Positions 18,585 through 28,358 of a stretch of DNA of 64,000 nt are shown in pieces. Position 1 is the stretch's first letter. Each line of letters opens with the position of its first letter. The notes beneath the pieces were generated by a model. The model was given only the letters and a program-made list of their open reading frames with translations. It made no database searches and was not told where the DNA came from. Made by a program: the position numbers and the translations under genes. Origin of the DNA: Rhodospirillaceae bacterium (GTDB lineage: Bacteria > Pseudomonadota > Alphaproteobacteria > UBA6615); the NCBI GenBank assembly GCA_018702955.1, contig JABJEK010000078.1, positions 20,532-84,531 on the forward strand, read 5' to 3'.

Positions 18585-19571
18585 GTGGCGACCGTCATCG
18601 ACATTCATACACACGCCTTCGGCCAATCCTACCTGGATTTGCTCGACGAACACGGCGCCCCCGATTACGGCACCAGGCAGATGCCCGATGGAAAGGAGTA
18701 TCTGCTTGAGAAAGGCGTCCCTGCCGTGGCTCTGCGCCCCGAGGCCTTCGACTACGAAGCCAAAATCCGCCAGTTGGACCAATACGGCATAGACCTCGCG
18801 ATTGTATCGCTCAGTTCGCCGGGGGTTTTCTGGGGTGGCGAGGCCATCAGCAGCCAAGCCTCGACGATCGTCAATGACAGTCAGGCTGCGGCGCAGACGG
18901 CATATCCGGACCGCATTCGCTGGCTTGCGTCACTCCCGTGGGAGTATCCCGATCTGGCCGTTGCCGAGCTCGACCGCGCCGTCGAAAAAGGTGCCGTCGG
19001 CGTCATGGTGATGGCCACGATCGGCGGGCGCCATCTGGTTGACCCGCTGTTCGAGCCGATCTGGCGTGCGGTCGACCGTCATGCCCTGCCCGTTTTGGTC
19101 CACCCGACAGCGCCATTCGGTGCCAGAGAGGCCGAGTTTTCACGCGAACGTATACTGATGCCCGGCGTCGGGTTCATGTTCGATACCACCTTGTGTATCG
19201 CCCGCATGATCCTCGACGGCTTTCTCGATCGCCATACAAAGCTGAAACTCATCGCCGCTCATGGCGGTGGCTTTCTCCCCTATGTCGCGGGCCGCATCGA
19301 CATGCTTTTCGACCGCGAGACCCTGGTGGCGCAAAACATCGACCGCGCGCCGAGCAGCTATCTCGAGGACATCTGGTTTGACTCGGTCGTCTACAACCCG
19401 GGCGCCCTTGAACTGTGTATCGAGACGTCCGGGCCCGGCAACGTGATGTTCGGCACCGACCTCCCCATGTCCGCCGATGTCGAGGCGCTCTATGCCGTGG
19501 TCGACCGGTTGCCTGCCGATCAGGTGAAGGCGATCAAGGCGGGAACCGCCCAGAAAGTGTTCGGGCTTTGA
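18585..19571 (+). CDS. Metal-dependent amidohydrolase, ACMSD-like
   Basis: This 328-residue TIM-barrel hydrolase or decarboxylase belongs to the amidohydrolase-2 family. It has the N-terminal metal motif DIHTH, a further metal His in VLVHPTAP, AHGGG near residue 225 and the late Asp in GTDLP. These match the zinc ligands of aminocarboxymuconate-semialdehyde decarboxylase and of gamma-resorcylate or 5-carboxyvanillate decarboxylases. The start is a GTG. It is divergent from ssb and upstream of uvrA, with no pathway partner nearby, so the substrate is unknown. Confidence 0.85.
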   Translation: MATVIDIHTHAFGQSYLDLLDEHGAPDYGTRQMPDGKEYLLEKGVPAVALRPEAFDYEAKIRQLDQYGIDLAIVSLSSPGVFWGGEAISSQASTIVNDSQAAAQTAYPDRIRWLASLPWEYPDLAVAELDRAVEKGAVGVMVMATIGGRHLVDPLFEPIWRAVDRHALPVLVHPTAPFGAREAEFSRERILMPGVGFMFDTTLCIARMILDGFLDRHTKLKLIAAHGGGFLPYVAGRIDMLFDRETLVAQNIDRAPSSYLEDIWFDSVVYNPGALELCIETSGPGNVMFGTDLPMSADVEALYAVVDRLPADQVKAIKAGTAQKVFGL

Positions 19572-19741
19572 ATATTCCGGACACCCCTATCGCCTGCCCC
19601 ATGAACAAACAGCACAGTTGTGCCCACAGTTTGGCTCTGTCCACTGGTCTTTCGATCCTCGCCACGCCATATTCGAAACCGGTACTGGATCACACCAGCG
19701 ACGGCTGAAAACCGGCTGAAACCCTCGCTTACAAGGCTCTG

Positions 19742-22600
19742 ATGCAGAAGAAAATCGTCGTCCGCGGCGCCCGCGAACATAATTTGCGTAACGTCGATGT
19801 CTCCCTGCCCCGGGATTCCCTGGTGGTGATCACGGGCCTTTCGGGCTCGGGCAAGTCGTCGCTCGCCTTCGATACGATCTACGCCGAGGGCCAGCGTCGC
19901 TACGTCGAAAGCCTGTCCGCCTATGCGCGCCAGTTCCTGGAGCTGATGCAGAAGCCGGACGTGGATTCCATCGAGGGCCTGTCGCCGGCGATCTCCATCG
20001 AGCAGAAGACCACGAGCCGGAATCCACGCTCAACCGTCGGCACCGTCACCGAGATCTACGATTACCTGCGACTGCTCTATGCCCGGGTCGGCATCCCCTA
20101 CTCGCCCGCCACGGGCCTGCCGATCGAGGCTCAGTCGGTCAGCCAGATGGTCGACCGTACGCTCGAAATGGAAGAAGGCACGCGGTTGTATCTGCTGGCC
20201 CCCATCGTGCGCGGGCGCAAGGGCGAGTACCGCAAGGAACTCGCCGGCCTGCAGAAGCGCGGCTTCCAGCGGGTGAAGATCGACGGCGAGATGTACGAGA
20301 TCGCCGACGCGCCCGCGCTCGACAAGAACTTCAAGCACGACATCGCCGTTGTGGTGGACCGGATCGTGGTTCGCCCCGGGATCGAGACTCGGCTGGCGGA
20401 TTCCATCGAGACCGCACTGGAGCTGGCGGACGGGCTGGCCTTCGCAGAGAACGCCGACGGCGGCGAACAGACGATCTTTTCGTCCAAATTCGCCTGCCCC
20501 GTGTCCGGTTTCACGATCGAGGAAATCGAGCCGCGGCTGTTCTCGTTCAACAACCCCTTCGGTGCGTGTCCCGCTTGTGATGGTTTGGGAACGAAAGTGG
20601 TGGTCGATCCCGATTTGGTGGTGCCCGACAAGACCAAGAGCCTGCGCGACGGCGCGGTGGCCCCCTGGTCCAACTCATCCAGCCCCTACTACGCCCAGAC
20701 GCTGGATGCGATTGCCCGTCACTTCAAGGTCTCGGCGGCGGACGCATGGTCGGAACTGCCCGACAAGATGCAGAGCGCGGTTTTATTCGGCTCGGGCAAG
20801 ACCTCGATCACGATGAAGTACGACGACGGGTTGCGCACCTACGAGACCAAGAAGCCCTTCGAGGGCGTGGTGATGAACCTGGAGCGCCGCTACCGGGAGA
20901 CCGAGAGCAGTTGGGCGCGCGAGGAAATCGGCAAATACCAGGTGACGTCCGTTTGCGAGACCTGCGAAGGCGCGCGTTTGAAGCCCGAAGCGCTCGCCGT
21001 ACGCATCAACGACAAGCATGTCAGCGACACGACCAAGATGTCGATCGCGGCGGCCGGCGCCTGGTTCCTCGACCTTGAGAACCACCTGACGCCGAAACAA
21101 CGCGAGATCGCCGACCGCATCCTGCGCGAGATCAACGAACGGCTGGGTTTCCTCAACGATGTCGGGCTCGAATATCTGACTCTCGACCGCAAGTCGGGCA
21201 CGCTGTCGGGTGGCGAGAGCCAGCGTATTCGCCTGGCCTCCCAGATCGGCTCCGGCCTGACCGGTGTGCTGTACGTGCTCGATGAGCCCTCCATCGGCCT
21301 GCACCAGCGCGACAATGCCCGCCTGCTGGAGACCCTCAAGCGTTTGCGCGATCTCGGTAACACCGTCGTCGTGGTCGAACATGACGAGGACGCGATCCGC
21401 ACGGCCGACTATCTGGTGGATATGGGCCCGGGTGCTGGTGTCCATGGCGGCGAGGTCGTGGCCCGGGGCACACCCAAGAAGGTGATGCAGCAGGTCAACA
21501 AGAGCCTGACCGCCAAATACCTGACCGGTATCGAACAGGTCCCGATCCCGGCCGAACGGCGCCCGGGCAAGAAGGGCCAGACCCTGAAGGTCGTCGGCGC
21601 GACATCAAACAACCTGCAGAACGTGACAGCCGAGATCCCGCTGGGCACATTCACCTGCGTCACGGGTGTGTCGGGTTCGGGCAAGTCCACCCTGGTACTC
21701 GACACGCTGTACAACGCCGCCGCGCGGCACATTTATGGCTCACGCCCGGCGCCGGGTGCCCACACGGCGATCGAGGGTCTGGATTATCTCGACAAGGTCA
21801 TCGACATCGACCAGTCACCCATCGGCCGCACGCCGCGCTCGAACCCGGCGACCTACACCGGAGCCTTCACGCCGATCCGGGACTGGTTCACCGGCCTGCC
21901 GGAATCCAAGGCGCGCGGCTACAAGCCCGGCCGCTTCTCGTTCAACGTGAAGGGCGGGCGCTGCGAGGCCTGTCAGGGCGACGGCGTCATCAAGATCGAG
22001 ATGCATTTCCTGCCGGATGTCTACGTCGAGTGCGACGTGTGTCACGGCAAACGCTACAACCGCGAGACGCTGGAAATCCTCTATCGGGATAAATCCATCG
22101 CCGACGTCCTCGACATGACCGTCGAGGAAGGCCGCGAGTTTTTCAAGGCGGTGCCGTCGATCCGGGACAAGCTGGAGACGCTGGAGCGGGTCGGGCTGAG
22201 TTACATCCAGGTCGGTCAGGCCGCCACCACCCTGTCGGGCGGCGAGGCCCAGCGGGTGAAGCTCGCCAAGGAATTGTCCCGCCGGGCCACGGGCAAGACG
22301 CTCTATATCCTCGATGAGCCCACGACCGGCCTGCACTATCACGACGTGCGTAAATTGCTCGAAGTGCTTCAGGCGCTCGTCGATACCGGCAACACGGTGG
22401 TGGTGATCGAGCATAATCTGGAGGTCATCAAGACCGCCGACTGGATCATCGATCTCGGCCCCGAGGGCGGCGACAAGGGCGGCGAAATCGTCGCCACCGG
22501 CACACCGGAAGATATCTGCGCGGTCGAGCGCAGTTTCACGGGCGACTTCCTCGCCCCCTACCTGCCGTCACTGGCGAAGAAAACGAAGAAACGGGCGTAG
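19742..22600 (+). CDS. uvrA: UvrABC excinuclease subunit A
   Basis: UvrA finds bulky DNA lesions and loads UvrB. The 952-residue protein has two ABC ATPase halves: Walker [10 protein letters not shown] near the start and GVSGSGKST in the second half. Each half has an LSGGE(S/A)QR signature and an ILDEP or VLDEP Walker B. The C-terminal zinc module CEAC...CDVC is intact. The first zinc module is incomplete, reading CPVS (Cys252, Ser255) with CPAC (Cys276, Cys279), so one of four cysteines is missing. No LexA-type operator was recognised upstream. Confidence 0.97.
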   Translation: MQKKIVVRGAREHNLRNVDVSLPRDSLVVITGLSGSGKSSLAFDTIYAEGQRRYVESLSAYARQFLELMQKPDVDSIEGLSPAISIEQKTTSRNPRSTVGTVTEIYDYLRLLYARVGIPYSPATGLPIEAQSVSQMVDRTLEMEEGTRLYLLAPIVRGRKGEYRKELAGLQKRGFQRVKIDGEMYEIADAPALDKNFKHDIAVVVDRIVVRPGIETRLADSIETALELADGLAFAENADGGEQTIFSSKFACPVSGFTIEEIEPRLFSFNNPFGACPACDGLGTKVVVDPDLVVPDKTKSLRDGAVAPWSNSSSPYYAQTLDAIARHFKVSAADAWSELPDKMQSAVLFGSGKTSITMKYDDGLRTYETKKPFEGVVMNLERRYRETESSWAREEIGKYQVTSVCETCEGARLKPEALAVRINDKHVSDTTKMSIAAAGAWFLDLENHLTPKQREIADRILREINERLGFLNDVGLEYLTLDRKSGTLSGGESQRIRLASQIGSGLTGVLYVLDEPSIGLHQRDNARLLETLKRLRDLGNTVVVVEHDEDAIRTADYLVDMGPGAGVHGGEVVARGTPKKVMQQVNKSLTAKYLTGIEQVPIPAERRPGKKGQTLKVVGATSNNLQNVTAEIPLGTFTCVTGVSGSGKSTLVLDTLYNAAARHIYGSRPAPGAHTAIEGLDYLDKVIDIDQSPIGRTPRSNPATYTGAFTPIRDWFTGLPESKARGYKPGRFSFNVKGGRCEACQGDGVIKIEMHFLPDVYVECDVCHGKRYNRETLEILYRDKSIADVLDMTVEEGREFFKAVPSIRDKLETLERVGLSYIQVGQAATTLSGGEAQRVKLAKELSRRATGKTLYILDEPTTGLHYHDVRKLLEVLQALVDTGNTVVVIEHNLEVIKTADWIIDLGPEGGDKGGEIVATGTPEDICAVERSFTGDFLAPYLPSLAKKTKKRA

Positions 22601-22623
22601 GCCCACAACCAGGAGAGAAAACC

Positions 22624-22908
22624 ATGTCCGCATACATCGTCGTAGATGCCAACGTTCACGACCCGGAGGCGTTCAAGGCCTATGCCGAGAAGGTCGGCGC
22701 GACCCTCAAGGCGCATGGCGGCAAGCCGATTGCCAACAATTCTCCGGCTTCTCTGGAAGGCGATTGGTGCCCGGCCCGCATGGTGATCCTTGAGTTCGCC
22801 GACGAAGAGGCCGCCAAGGGCTGGTACAACTCACCAGAATATCAGGAAATCATCCCGCTGCGGCAGGTCGCCGCCACCGACAGCCTCGTGCTGGTGCCGG
22901 GTCTGTAA
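22624..22908 (+). CDS. DUF1330 family protein
   Basis: This 94-residue protein adopts the small ferredoxin-like alpha/beta (dimeric barrel) DUF1330 pattern. It starts with AYIVVDANVHDPEAFKAYAE, has RMVILEF in the middle, and the conserved WYNSPEYQEIIPLR block near the C-terminus. Members are of unknown function; some are linked to monooxygenase-like folds. A paralogue with the same WYNSPEYQ block lies 146 bases downstream, with a palindromic repeat in between. It follows uvrA by 23 bases and has a good GGAGAG ribosome-binding site. Confidence 0.85.
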   Translation: MSAYIVVDANVHDPEAFKAYAEKVGATLKAHGGKPIANNSPASLEGDWCPARMVILEFADEEAAKGWYNSPEYQEIIPLRQVAATDSLVLVPGL

Positions 22909-22924
22909 TTCAACAAAAAGCACC

Positions 22925-23010
22925 GTCATGCCCGCACTTGTTGCGGGTATCCACGTCGCCGGATCACGCACCGTTGCCACGTGGATGGCCGGATCAAGTC
23001 CGGCCATGAC
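22925..23010. repeat. Bipartite palindromic repeat, family A, copy 1
   Basis: This 86-base element has outer arms GTCATG and CATGAC. It contains hairpin CCCGCA/TGCGGG, an inner inverted pair ATCCACG/CGTGGAT, and hairpin GGCCGGA/TCCGGCC. It is a head-to-head pair of units of the form GTGGATG-hairpin-CATGAC. The copy at 56105-56190 is nearly its reverse complement. Confidence 0.9.
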
Positions 23011-23054
23011 GAATAAAAAATGGTGCACAACATTCAGAACGAAGGAGCTTCGCC

Positions 23055-23342
23055 ATGACCGCTTATGCGATCTTCGATGCTGACATCCATGATCCGTCCG
23101 CAATGGACGAATATCTGGAGCGCGTACCGGCGACACTTGAGCAGTATGGCGCGAAACTCCTGGCCGCCACCTCGACCATAGATACGGTCGAGGGCGGCTG
23201 GGCGGCGAAGCGGATCGTGATCCTCGAATTCTCCGACATGGCGGCGGCCCGCACCTGGTACAACTCGCCCGAATACCAGGCGGTGTTGCCTCTACGCCTT
23301 AAGGCCGCGAATGACCGGGTGATCTTCGTCGACGGGCTGTAG
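23055..23342 (+). CDS. DUF1330 family protein (second paralogue)
   Basis: This 95-residue paralogue of the preceding gene begins AYAIFDADIHDPSAMDEYLE and has RIVILEFSD and TWYNSPEYQAVLPLR. The two differ at roughly half of their positions but keep the same blocks and length, which points to an old tandem duplication. It is flanked on both sides by family A palindromic repeats. Function is unknown. Confidence 0.85.
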   Translation: MTAYAIFDADIHDPSAMDEYLERVPATLEQYGAKLLAATSTIDTVEGGWAAKRIVILEFSDMAAARTWYNSPEYQAVLPLRLKAANDRVIFVDGL

Positions 23343-23355
23343 GGCCCTATCAATT

Positions 23356-23434
23356 GTCATGCCCGGGCTTGACCCGGGCATCTCATGCGCTGCAGTCGAA
23401 CAACTGAGATGCGCGGATCAAGTCCGCGCATGAC
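23356..23434. repeat. Bipartite palindromic repeat, family A, copy 2
   Basis: This 79-base element has outer arms GTCATG/CATGAC and hairpins CCCGGG-CTTGA-CCCGGG and CGCGGA-TCAAG-TCCGCG. The inner arms are ATCTCA/TGAGAT, so the unit foot is GAGATG instead of GTGGATG. It lies 13 bases after the second DUF1330 gene and 28 bases from the end of the convergent monooxygenase gene. Confidence 0.88.
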
Positions 23435-23462
23435 GACTGTGGAGGGTTTGTCGCGCGCAGCC

Positions 23463-24515
23463 CTACTTACCCCGAAACGCCGGTGCCACCTCGTCGTTGA
23501 AGCGCGCCATCGTGCGCAGTGCCTGGTCCTGGCCGATCTCGCCGGTGCGCACGATGAAGGACATCTCCGTAAAGCCCCAGTCGCGATAGCGTTCGATCCG
23601 CTCGATCACTTGCTCGGGCGTGCCGATACACGTCCGCTCACGGAACATCTTCTCCAGGTCACCATCGGGCGCGAGGAATTCGAAGACGCTCTCGTCGCCC
23701 GCATAATCCTCATTCCACTGATCACCCGAAAACAACAGCCGGAACAGGTTGGCGTGTTCCTGTACCGCACGTTTGGCCTCCGCGATGGCCTGCTCTTCCG
23801 TATCAGCGATGTGCAGAAACACCGACATCATGGCCTCATGGCTTCCCTCCGAGTGTCCGGCGGCCTTTCGGGCGTCGAGATACCAGCCGAAGCGCTCATG
23901 GGCCTCGTGGGGCGTCATCGGATACTGGTTCATCATGATGTTGAAGTTTTCGCGCCCGGCCCAGTCGAAACTGTCGCGGGTCCGCGAGGCCCCCACCCAG
24001 ATCGGCACTTCGTCCTGCAGGGGTAGCGGGTGCAGCCTCAGTTTCGGAAAACTGTAGTGATTGCCGGAATGTTCAAATGTCTCGCCGGCCCAGGCGCGAC
24101 GGATAATCCCGAAGCCCTCCTCGCGCATGTCGCTGACCTGGTCGGGATCAAGGTTGTGCCCGGCAAACTCATGGGGCAGATAACCGCGTCCGATACCGAA
24201 ATCGAGACGCCCGCCGGAGAGCTGGTCGACGACAGCGTAATCCTCGGCGATGTGCAGCGGGTTGCGCAGCGGTGTCAGCGAAATCGCCGGGCCGAGGCGG
24301 ATTTGTTCCGTTTCGCGCGCCCATGCAGCGAGCTGCACGGCCGGATTCGGAGACGCGCCGCCGTAGTAGTGGAAATGGTGTTCGGATATCCATATCCGCG
24401 CCCATCCCGTCTCATCTGCCACCGCCACGAGTTCCGACATTTCGTCGTAAAAGTCTGCCAATGATGGTGCGACACCCTCGCGAAAGCAGGGCAACATAAA
24501 CAATCCGAATTTCAT
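23463..24515 (-). CDS. LLM-class flavin-dependent monooxygenase (luciferase-like)
   Basis: This 350-residue TIM-barrel flavin monooxygenase is of the bacterial luciferase type. The start MKFGLFMLPCF, the ISEHHF motif, GPAISLTPLRNPLHIAEDYA, and GGRLDFGIGRGY are the family landmarks. It uses reduced flavin and oxygen to oxidise an organic substrate, which cannot be deduced. It follows the secreted hypothetical gene by 26 bases on the same strand. No flavin reductase is visible nearby. Confidence 0.9.
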   Translation of the reverse strand: MKFGLFMLPCFREGVAPSLADFYDEMSELVAVADETGWARIWISEHHFHYYGGASPNPAVQLAAWARETEQIRLGPAISLTPLRNPLHIAEDYAVVDQLSGGRLDFGIGRGYLPHEFAGHNLDPDQVSDMREEGFGIIRRAWAGETFEHSGNHYSFPKLRLHPLPLQDEVPIWVGASRTRDSFDWAGRENFNIMMNQYPMTPHEAHERFGWYLDARKAAGHSEGSHEAMMSVFLHIADTEEQAIAEAKRAVQEHANLFRLLFSGDQWNEDYAGDESVFEFLAPDGDLEKMFRERTCIGTPEQVIERIERYRDWGFTEMSFIVRTGEIGQDQALRTMARFNDEVAPAFRGK

Positions 24516-24541
24516 GAAACCAACCTGTCTTTGGTGCGGCC

Positions 24542-25351
24542 TCAGCTGCCGGCCTTGACTGCGTCCCAGTATTTTTCGTTGAGGTCGAGCACGAGGCCGT
24601 CATGAGCCTCGGCCAGGCAACCGCGTAAATTCTTGTCGCCGATCCGGGTCAGGCGATAACAGCGGTTGTAGGCGGTTCGCGCCTTGTGGACACCGGTCCT
24701 GGAATAGCTGGGCACATGGCTGACCGCCGCCGTCTCCCAAAGCCCCGCGCGGGCGTCCGTTTCGGCGCGGCCATGTCGTGGCAAGAAATCGATCATCCGC
24801 GCGAGAATCTGGCCCGCATGCATGGTGTCGCTGTTCCGGTCGACGATAGCGGTTGCCGTGGCGCGCATCGGCCCGGCGCCGAGCTCGATATCGGCTTCGG
24901 TCAGGGGATTGTCTTCGTCCGTGGCGCTTTTCCCCGGGATGAGTGTCAGCGGCTGCTCGACCATCACGGCGAGCGAGACCAGGCCTTGGGCCTCTCGGAC
25001 GGTCTCGGGCACGTCGACGCGCACCGTATGGAAACCGCGCGATGCCGTGAACCGGAGCACATCGGCCGCGTTCAAGAACACTCTGCTGCCGTCGGCGCGG
25101 GTCCCGGTCACCTTGATCGCATCCGCGTTGAACGCCGTATAGGGGTAGCCGGATGTCGGGGTGGCGCGCTGCTCATGGAGGCAGATCGATGACAATTCCG
25201 CGGTACAGTTGCCGTCGGCACAGTGCAGCGGCACGGCCGATGCAGTCTGGACCACGCCCAGCATCTGCGGTTCGGCCTGTGCCGGTAATGCCGCGAATGA
25301 GCCGGCAAACAGGGGAACCGCGATAATTGCCACCATTGTGAATGTACGCAT
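24542..25351 (-). CDS. Secreted hypothetical protein, about 269 residues
   Basis: I do not recognise the family. The ATG at 25351 gives a clear signal peptide (MRTFTMVAIIAVPLF... ending AALPAQAEP). The mature part has three cysteines close together (LHCADGNCTAELSSIC) and two further on (NRCYRL, RGCLAE), which suggests disulphides in the periplasm. A longer upstream start would precede the signal peptide and is rejected. It is divergent from trmFO and may be co-transcribed with the luciferase-like gene. Confidence 0.72.
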   Translation of the reverse strand: MRTFTMVAIIAVPLFAGSFAALPAQAEPQMLGVVQTASAVPLHCADGNCTAELSSICLHEQRATPTSGYPYTAFNADAIKVTGTRADGSRVFLNAADVLRFTASRGFHTVRVDVPETVREAQGLVSLAVMVEQPLTLIPGKSATDEDNPLTEADIELGAGPMRATATAIVDRNSDTMHAGQILARMIDFLPRHGRAETDARAGLWETAAVSHVPSYSRTGVHKARTAYNRCYRLTRIGDKNLRGCLAEAHDGLVLDLNEKYWDAVKAGS

Positions 25352-25480
25352 CGGATGCCTCCCGAATGTGCGTTGCGGCCCAAACCGTTGCACCGGCCAT
25401 GCGCCGCGTCAATTCACGAAGCATTTCGTGCGCGCAGCGCGCAATTGCCTTCCCCCGCCCGGCTCGCTATGTCCTGATCC

Positions 25481-26866
25481 ATGAGCAAAACAAATATAGC
25501 GCCGGTGCATGTGGTTGGTGGTGGTCTCGCGGGCAGCGAGGCAGCCTGGCAGCTGGCACGCGCCCAGGTGCCCGTTGTCCTGCATGAGATGCGCCCCGAC
25601 CGAAGCACGGATGCCCATCAAACCGACCAGCTGGCGGAGCTGGTCTGCTCCAACTCATTCCGTTCCGATGATGCCGAGGGTAACGCGGTCGGCATCCTCC
25701 ACGCAGAGATGCGCATCATGGGCTCGCTCATCATTGCCGCGGCGGACGCGAACCGGGTCCCCGCAGGCAGCGCGCTGGCGGTGGATCGCGAAGCATTTGC
25801 GGCACAAGTCAGCACGGCGATTGCCGACCATCCGCTGATCGAGGTCTCGCGTGGCGAGGTCGCCGGTCTGCCACCGGCCGATTGGGACAATGTCATCGTC
25901 GCGACGGGTCCCCTCACCTCGCCGGATCTCGGCAAGGCGATCATCGAACTGACGGGCGAGGAAAATCTCGCCTTCTTCGATGCCATCGCGCCGATCATCC
26001 ACACCGAGAGCATCGACATGTCAGTCGCCTGGTTCCAGTCGCGCTACGACAAGCCGGGCCCCGGCGGCACGGGCAAGGACTACATCAATTGCCCCATGGA
26101 CGAGGCCCAGTTCGAGGGTTTTATCGATGCGCTGCTGGAAGCCGACAAGGTCGATTTCCATGAGTGGGAAAAGAACACGCCGTATTTCGAGGGCTGCCTG
26201 CCGATCGAGGTGATGGCCTCGCGCGGGCGCGACACCCTGCGGTTCGGGCCCATGAAGCCGGTTGGGCTGACCGATCCACGCACCGGCGGTCGGGCCCACG
26301 CGGTCGTGCAGTTGCGCCAGGACAACGCGCTCGGCACGCTTTTCAACATGGTCGGCTTCCAGACCAAGATGCGCTACGGCCCCCAGCAGGAGATATTCAA
26401 GACCATCCCCGGGCTGGAGAATGCGGAGTTCGCGCGTCTTGGCGGTATTCACCGCAACACCTTCATGAACTCGCCCCGTTTGCTTGATGGAAGCCTCCGC
26501 CTCAAGGCGCAAGAACGTCTTCGTTTCGCCGGCCAGGTCACAGGTGTCGAGGGATATGTGGAAAGCGCGGCCATGGGGCTGCTCGCCGGCAGGTTCGCCG
26601 CCGCCGAACGCCACGGTGAACCGCTCACGCCGCCACCCGATACGACCGCCCATGGTGCACTGCTGGCCCATGTGACCGGCGGGGCGGACGATGAGACTTT
26701 CCAGCCGATGAATGTGAATTTCGGGCTGATCCCGCCGCTGGAAGAAGGTGCGCTGGCCGATATCAAGCGCAAGGAACGCAAGAAAGAACGCCGCCGGTTA
26801 ATGTCGCGTCGCGCCCTGTCCGACATCGCAGTGTGGTTCAGCGACACGCCACTGGCGGCGGAATAG
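25481..26866 (+). CDS. trmFO: Folate/FAD-dependent tRNA (uracil-54-C5) methyltransferase
   Basis: TrmFO methylates U54 in the T-loop of tRNA using methylenetetrahydrofolate and reduced FAD. The 461-residue protein has the FAD-binding motif [16 protein letters not shown] at the N-terminus. It then has the signature HEMRP and LVCSNSFRS, and the late segment [19 protein letters not shown]. Family-typical GxTGVEGY is present as [18 protein letters not shown]. It is the first gene of a run with a methyltransferase and two glyoxalase-fold genes (gaps of 3 bases or overlaps). Confidence 0.96.
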   Translation: MSKTNIAPVHVVGGGLAGSEAAWQLARAQVPVVLHEMRPDRSTDAHQTDQLAELVCSNSFRSDDAEGNAVGILHAEMRIMGSLIIAAADANRVPAGSALAVDREAFAAQVSTAIADHPLIEVSRGEVAGLPPADWDNVIVATGPLTSPDLGKAIIELTGEENLAFFDAIAPIIHTESIDMSVAWFQSRYDKPGPGGTGKDYINCPMDEAQFEGFIDALLEADKVDFHEWEKNTPYFEGCLPIEVMASRGRDTLRFGPMKPVGLTDPRTGGRAHAVVQLRQDNALGTLFNMVGFQTKMRYGPQQEIFKTIPGLENAEFARLGGIHRNTFMNSPRLLDGSLRLKAQERLRFAGQVTGVEGYVESAAMGLLAGRFAAAERHGEPLTPPPDTTAHGALLAHVTGGADDETFQPMNVNFGLIPPLEEGALADIKRKERKKERRRLMSRRALSDIAVWFSDTPLAAE

Positions 26867-26869
26867 GAC

Positions 26870-27499
26870 ATGTCGAATCCCGGTGACAGTCCCGGATCCT
26901 TTTGGGATCAGCGATACGAAGGCGAAGATTATGTCTTCGGCCAGGAACCCAATGTGTGGATGGCCGCGAACGCCGACCTCCTGAAACCGGGCATGACCGC
27001 TTTACTGCCGGGTGACGGCGAAGGACGGAACGGGGTGTGGCTCGCCGAACGCGGGCTCAACGTCACCACCGTCGATGCTTCGTCTGTTGGTGTCGAGAAA
27101 GCACGCAGTCTGGCGGCGGCGCGCGGGGTAGAGCTCAACATCAAGATCGCCGATTTAAGGGAATGGGATGCGCCGGAAGGCACGTTCGACGTGCTGGTAT
27201 CGGCGTTCCTGCATGTCGGCCCTGACGACCGGGCGGCGGTGCATCGTAAGCTTGCCCAAATGCTCAAACCCGGTGGCCTCTTGCTTCTGGAGGGCTTTAC
27301 GACCGATCATCTGGGTTACGGTAAGGGTGGCCCGAAGGACACGCGCATGTTGTTTACCAAAGACAAGCTCCGTGGGGATTTCGAGGAACTCCTCGACATC
27401 GAGCATCTCGAAGTGCTGAAGACGGAGCTGCCCGCGAGCGAACGCCATGGCGGGCGGGCCGCCGTGATACGTCTGCGGGCCCGGAGGAAGAGTGAATGA
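26870..27499 (+). CDS. Class I SAM-dependent methyltransferase
   Basis: This 209-residue methyltransferase of the TehB/thiopurine-methyltransferase-like group begins FWDQRYEGEDYVFGQEPN. Motif I is altered to LLPGDGEGRNGVWLA, the acidic loop is VDAS, and the motif IV region is FDVLVSAFLHV. The substrate is unknown; close relatives include tellurite and sulphur-compound methylating enzymes. The stop overlaps the next start as ATGA, so it is coupled to the first VOC gene. Confidence 0.85.
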   Translation: MSNPGDSPGSFWDQRYEGEDYVFGQEPNVWMAANADLLKPGMTALLPGDGEGRNGVWLAERGLNVTTVDASSVGVEKARSLAAARGVELNIKIADLREWDAPEGTFDVLVSAFLHVGPDDRAAVHRKLAQMLKPGGLLLLEGFTTDHLGYGKGGPKDTRMLFTKDKLRGDFEELLDIEHLEVLKTELPASERHGGRAAVIRLRARRKSE

Positions 27500-27927
27500 G
27501 CGTAAAAGCCCCGTTCACAATGCAGGGATTGGATCACGTGGTCATCCGCTGCACCGACCTGGCGGCGATGAAGCGCTTCTACTGCGACGTGCTTGGCGGT
27601 ACGATTCAGGAGGAAGACGCCGAGATCGGCCTCTACCAGGTGCGCGTGGGCGATCACATCATCGATCTGATGCCCGTCGACGAACCGTCCGGGCGCAAGG
27701 GTGGTCCCGCACCGGGCAAGGACGGCCACAACATGGATCACTTCGCAATCCAGGTGGAACCCTATGACGACGATGCGATCCGCGAATATCTGTCAGGCCA
27801 CGACGTGAAGCTGGGTTCCACAATCATCCGCGGTGGCGCGGAGGGCGAAGGCCCGGGCATCCACATCAAGGATCCCGAGGGCAACACGGTAGAACTCAAG
27901 GGGCCGCCGGATCCGGCGTATAACTGA
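27496..27927 (+). CDS. VOC-superfamily protein (glyoxalase/dioxygenase fold), paralogue 1
   Basis: This 143-residue single vicinal-oxygen-chelate domain pair has candidate metal ligands in GLDHVVIRC (His), MDHFAIQV (His) and NTVELKGP (Glu). Such proteins act as glyoxalases, dioxygenases, epimerases or resistance proteins, so the substrate is open. It is very similar in pattern to the next gene (both share GLDHxVIRC, FYCD and DPEGN blocks), indicating tandem duplication. It is translationally coupled to the methyltransferase. Confidence 0.88.
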   Translation: MSVKAPFTMQGLDHVVIRCTDLAAMKRFYCDVLGGTIQEEDAEIGLYQVRVGDHIIDLMPVDEPSGRKGGPAPGKDGHNMDHFAIQVEPYDDDAIREYLSGHDVKLGSTIIRGGAEGEGPGIHIKDPEGNTVELKGPPDPAYN

Positions 27928-27929
27928 TC

Positions 27930-28358
27930 ATGGGAAACGCCACGCCGCCGTTCGAAATGGAAGGTCTGGACCATCTGGTCATCCGCTGCGTCGATCTGGA
28001 TGCCATGACCCATTTCTACTGCGACCTGCTCGGCTGCACGATTGACCGCCACAACAAGGAAGTCGACCTGCTGCAGCTTCGCGCAGGGCGCCAGCTGATT
28101 GATCTGATCACCGTGGATGGTGTGCTGGGTCGCAAGGGTGGTGCCGCGCCGGGTGTGGAAGGCCGAAACCTGGATCACTTCGCTATCCGCATCGACCGTT
28201 TCGACGACGAGGCGCTGCACGCGTATATCGCGGAGAATAATATCGAGATTGTTGAGGAAGGCCCGCGCTACGGCGCCGACGGCACGGGCCCCAGCGTTTA
28301 CCTGAGAGACCCCGAGGGCAATGTTGTCGAGCTCAAGGGCCCGCCTGACCCGGCCTAA
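27930..28358 (+). CDS. VOC-superfamily protein (glyoxalase/dioxygenase fold), paralogue 2
   Basis: This 142-residue paralogue starts two bases after the first. The ligands are conserved in GLDHLVIRC, LDHFAIRI and VVELKGPPDPA. The two proteins end in the same KGPPDPA sequence. They may form a heterodimer, since VOC enzymes often build the metal site across an interface; this is inference. The stop TAA overlaps the stop of the convergent IclR gene within CTAA. Confidence 0.88.
   Translation: MGNATPPFEMEGLDHLVIRCVDLDAMTHFYCDLLGCTIDRHNKEVDLLQLRAGRQLIDLITVDGVLGRKGGAAPGVEGRNLDHFAIRIDRFDDEALHAYIAENNIEIVEEGPRYGADGTGPSVYLRDPEGNVVELKGPPDPA

Noticed and set aside
19572..19741. LexA operator before uvrA
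   Set aside because: I found no GAAC-N7-GAAC or GTTC-N7-GTTC pair in this gap or before ssb.
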